Below, piece after piece: positions 34,852-35,122 of a stretch of 35,122 nucleotides of DNA (position 1 is the stretch's first letter; every line of letters starts with the position of its first letter). The translations under genes and the position numbers were made by a program. The notes under the pieces were generated by a model. The model ran no database searches. It worked only from the letters and a program-made list of their open reading frames with translations, and was not told where the DNA came from. The stretch is from Ignavibacteriaceae bacterium (lineage in GTDB: Bacteria; Bacteroidota; Ignavibacteria; Ignavibacteriales; Ignavibacteriaceae), in contig JARLHC010000122.1 in NCBI GenBank assembly GCA_031292455.1, forward strand, positions 1 to 35,122, read 5' to 3'.

Positions 34852-35122
34852 TTATTGTTTGGGAACTTTAAATCCGTATTTACTAAAAATCTTCTTTGAT
34901 TTTTCAGTATCCAAGAATTTGACGAACCTAATAACGTCTTTGTTATTTTCAGCTTTTTTTAATATCACAAATGATTGTTCAAGTTTGGAATAACTCTTCT
35001 CATCGATTAAATAATATTTACCCTTACCTGACATCTCAGGGGAGAGAGCCAAGGATTGAGCAATTATGCCAACATCAGCATTTCCAGTAAGGACAAACTG
35101 GGCTGCCTGGGAAACATTATCC
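34852..35122 (-). CDS. modA: ModA-like substrate-binding protein, C-terminal part only
   Basis: The reading frame is open from the window edge to a TAA at 34852-34854. It encodes about 89 C-terminal residues of a molybdate/tungstate-type periplasmic binding protein: NVSQAAQFVLTGNADVGII, then SLALSPEMSGKGKYYLID, LEQSFVILKKAENN and a final KIFSKYGFKVPKQ. The VxTGNADVG segment is typical of ModA. The 5' part lies outside the window. In this context the oxyanion bound could be molybdate, tungstate or another one; the ligand residues are mostly upstream and not visible. A terminator-like hairpin follows. Confidence 0.85.
   Translation of the reverse strand, partial: DNVSQAAQFVLTGNADVGIIAQSLALSPEMSGKGKYYLIDEKSYSKLEQSFVILKKAENNKDVIRFVKFLDTEKSKKIFSKYGFKVPKQ

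Noticed and set aside
1-35122. CRISPR arrays, insertion sequences, integrases or phage genes
   Set aside because: No regularly spaced direct repeats, transposase-like or integrase-like frames were seen; the genes are ordinary chromosomal families.

Overview
The window is low-GC DNA with densely packed genes and few strong Shine-Dalgarno sequences. It most resembles a chromosome of the Bacteroidota/Chlorobi group, probably Ignavibacteria. The main clue is a secreted protein ending in a type IX secretion sorting domain (QNYPNPFNPSTSIKYSI...). Promoter-like TTTG / TAnnTTTG pairs of the Bacteroidota type, separate secD and secF genes and weak ribosome binding sites agree with this. The assignment is inferred from sequence style only.

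Layout. 1-2.9 kb: tRNA-Thr, a CNNM/CBS membrane protein (minus), then an overlapping DUF971-TrmH methyltransferase pair (plus). 3-9 kb: a secreted S1/P1-type nuclease, ornithine aminotransferase, a large hybrid sensor kinase (PAS-HisKA-HATPase-REC-HPt), a PAP2 phosphatase and an SSAT-like acetyltransferase. 9-13.7 kb: fabF, a bidirectional terminator and a 1053-residue T9SS cargo protein with six Asp-box (BNR) motifs. 13.8-21.5 kb, all plus strand: a GT2 glycosyltransferase with a methyltransferase, a compact nucleoside-salvage unit (cdd, CNT transporter, purine nucleoside phosphorylase), then secD-secF and a second bidirectional terminator.

21.5-33.35 kb is the most unusual part. Six minus-strand genes are packed head to tail: a SpoIIE/PP2C phosphatase, UDP-GlcNAc 2-epimerase (wecB), a 1327-residue protein joining a DUF2334 deacetylase-like domain to a GHL10-like TIM barrel, a processive-type membrane GT2, a membrane-anchored amidase, and a lipoprotein joining a YncE-type propeller to a phosphoesterase. 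A sugar-nucleotide enzyme, a membrane synthase and a periplasmic deacetylase/hydrolase fusion together suggest a synthase-dependent exopolysaccharide locus, similar in logic to Pga or Pel but with different parts. This is an inference from domains and order.

33.4-35.1 kb is an arsenic-response module on the minus strand: the 3' end of a ModA-like binding protein, arsR, and arsM. A perfect 28-bp palindrome sits over the predicted arsR promoter and a second copy of its core lies before arsM. The reading frame upstream of the annotated arsM start looks like coding sequence broken by one missing base.

I saw no rRNA, CRISPR array, insertion sequence, phage gene or integrase. Most of the left two thirds is ordinary housekeeping content.
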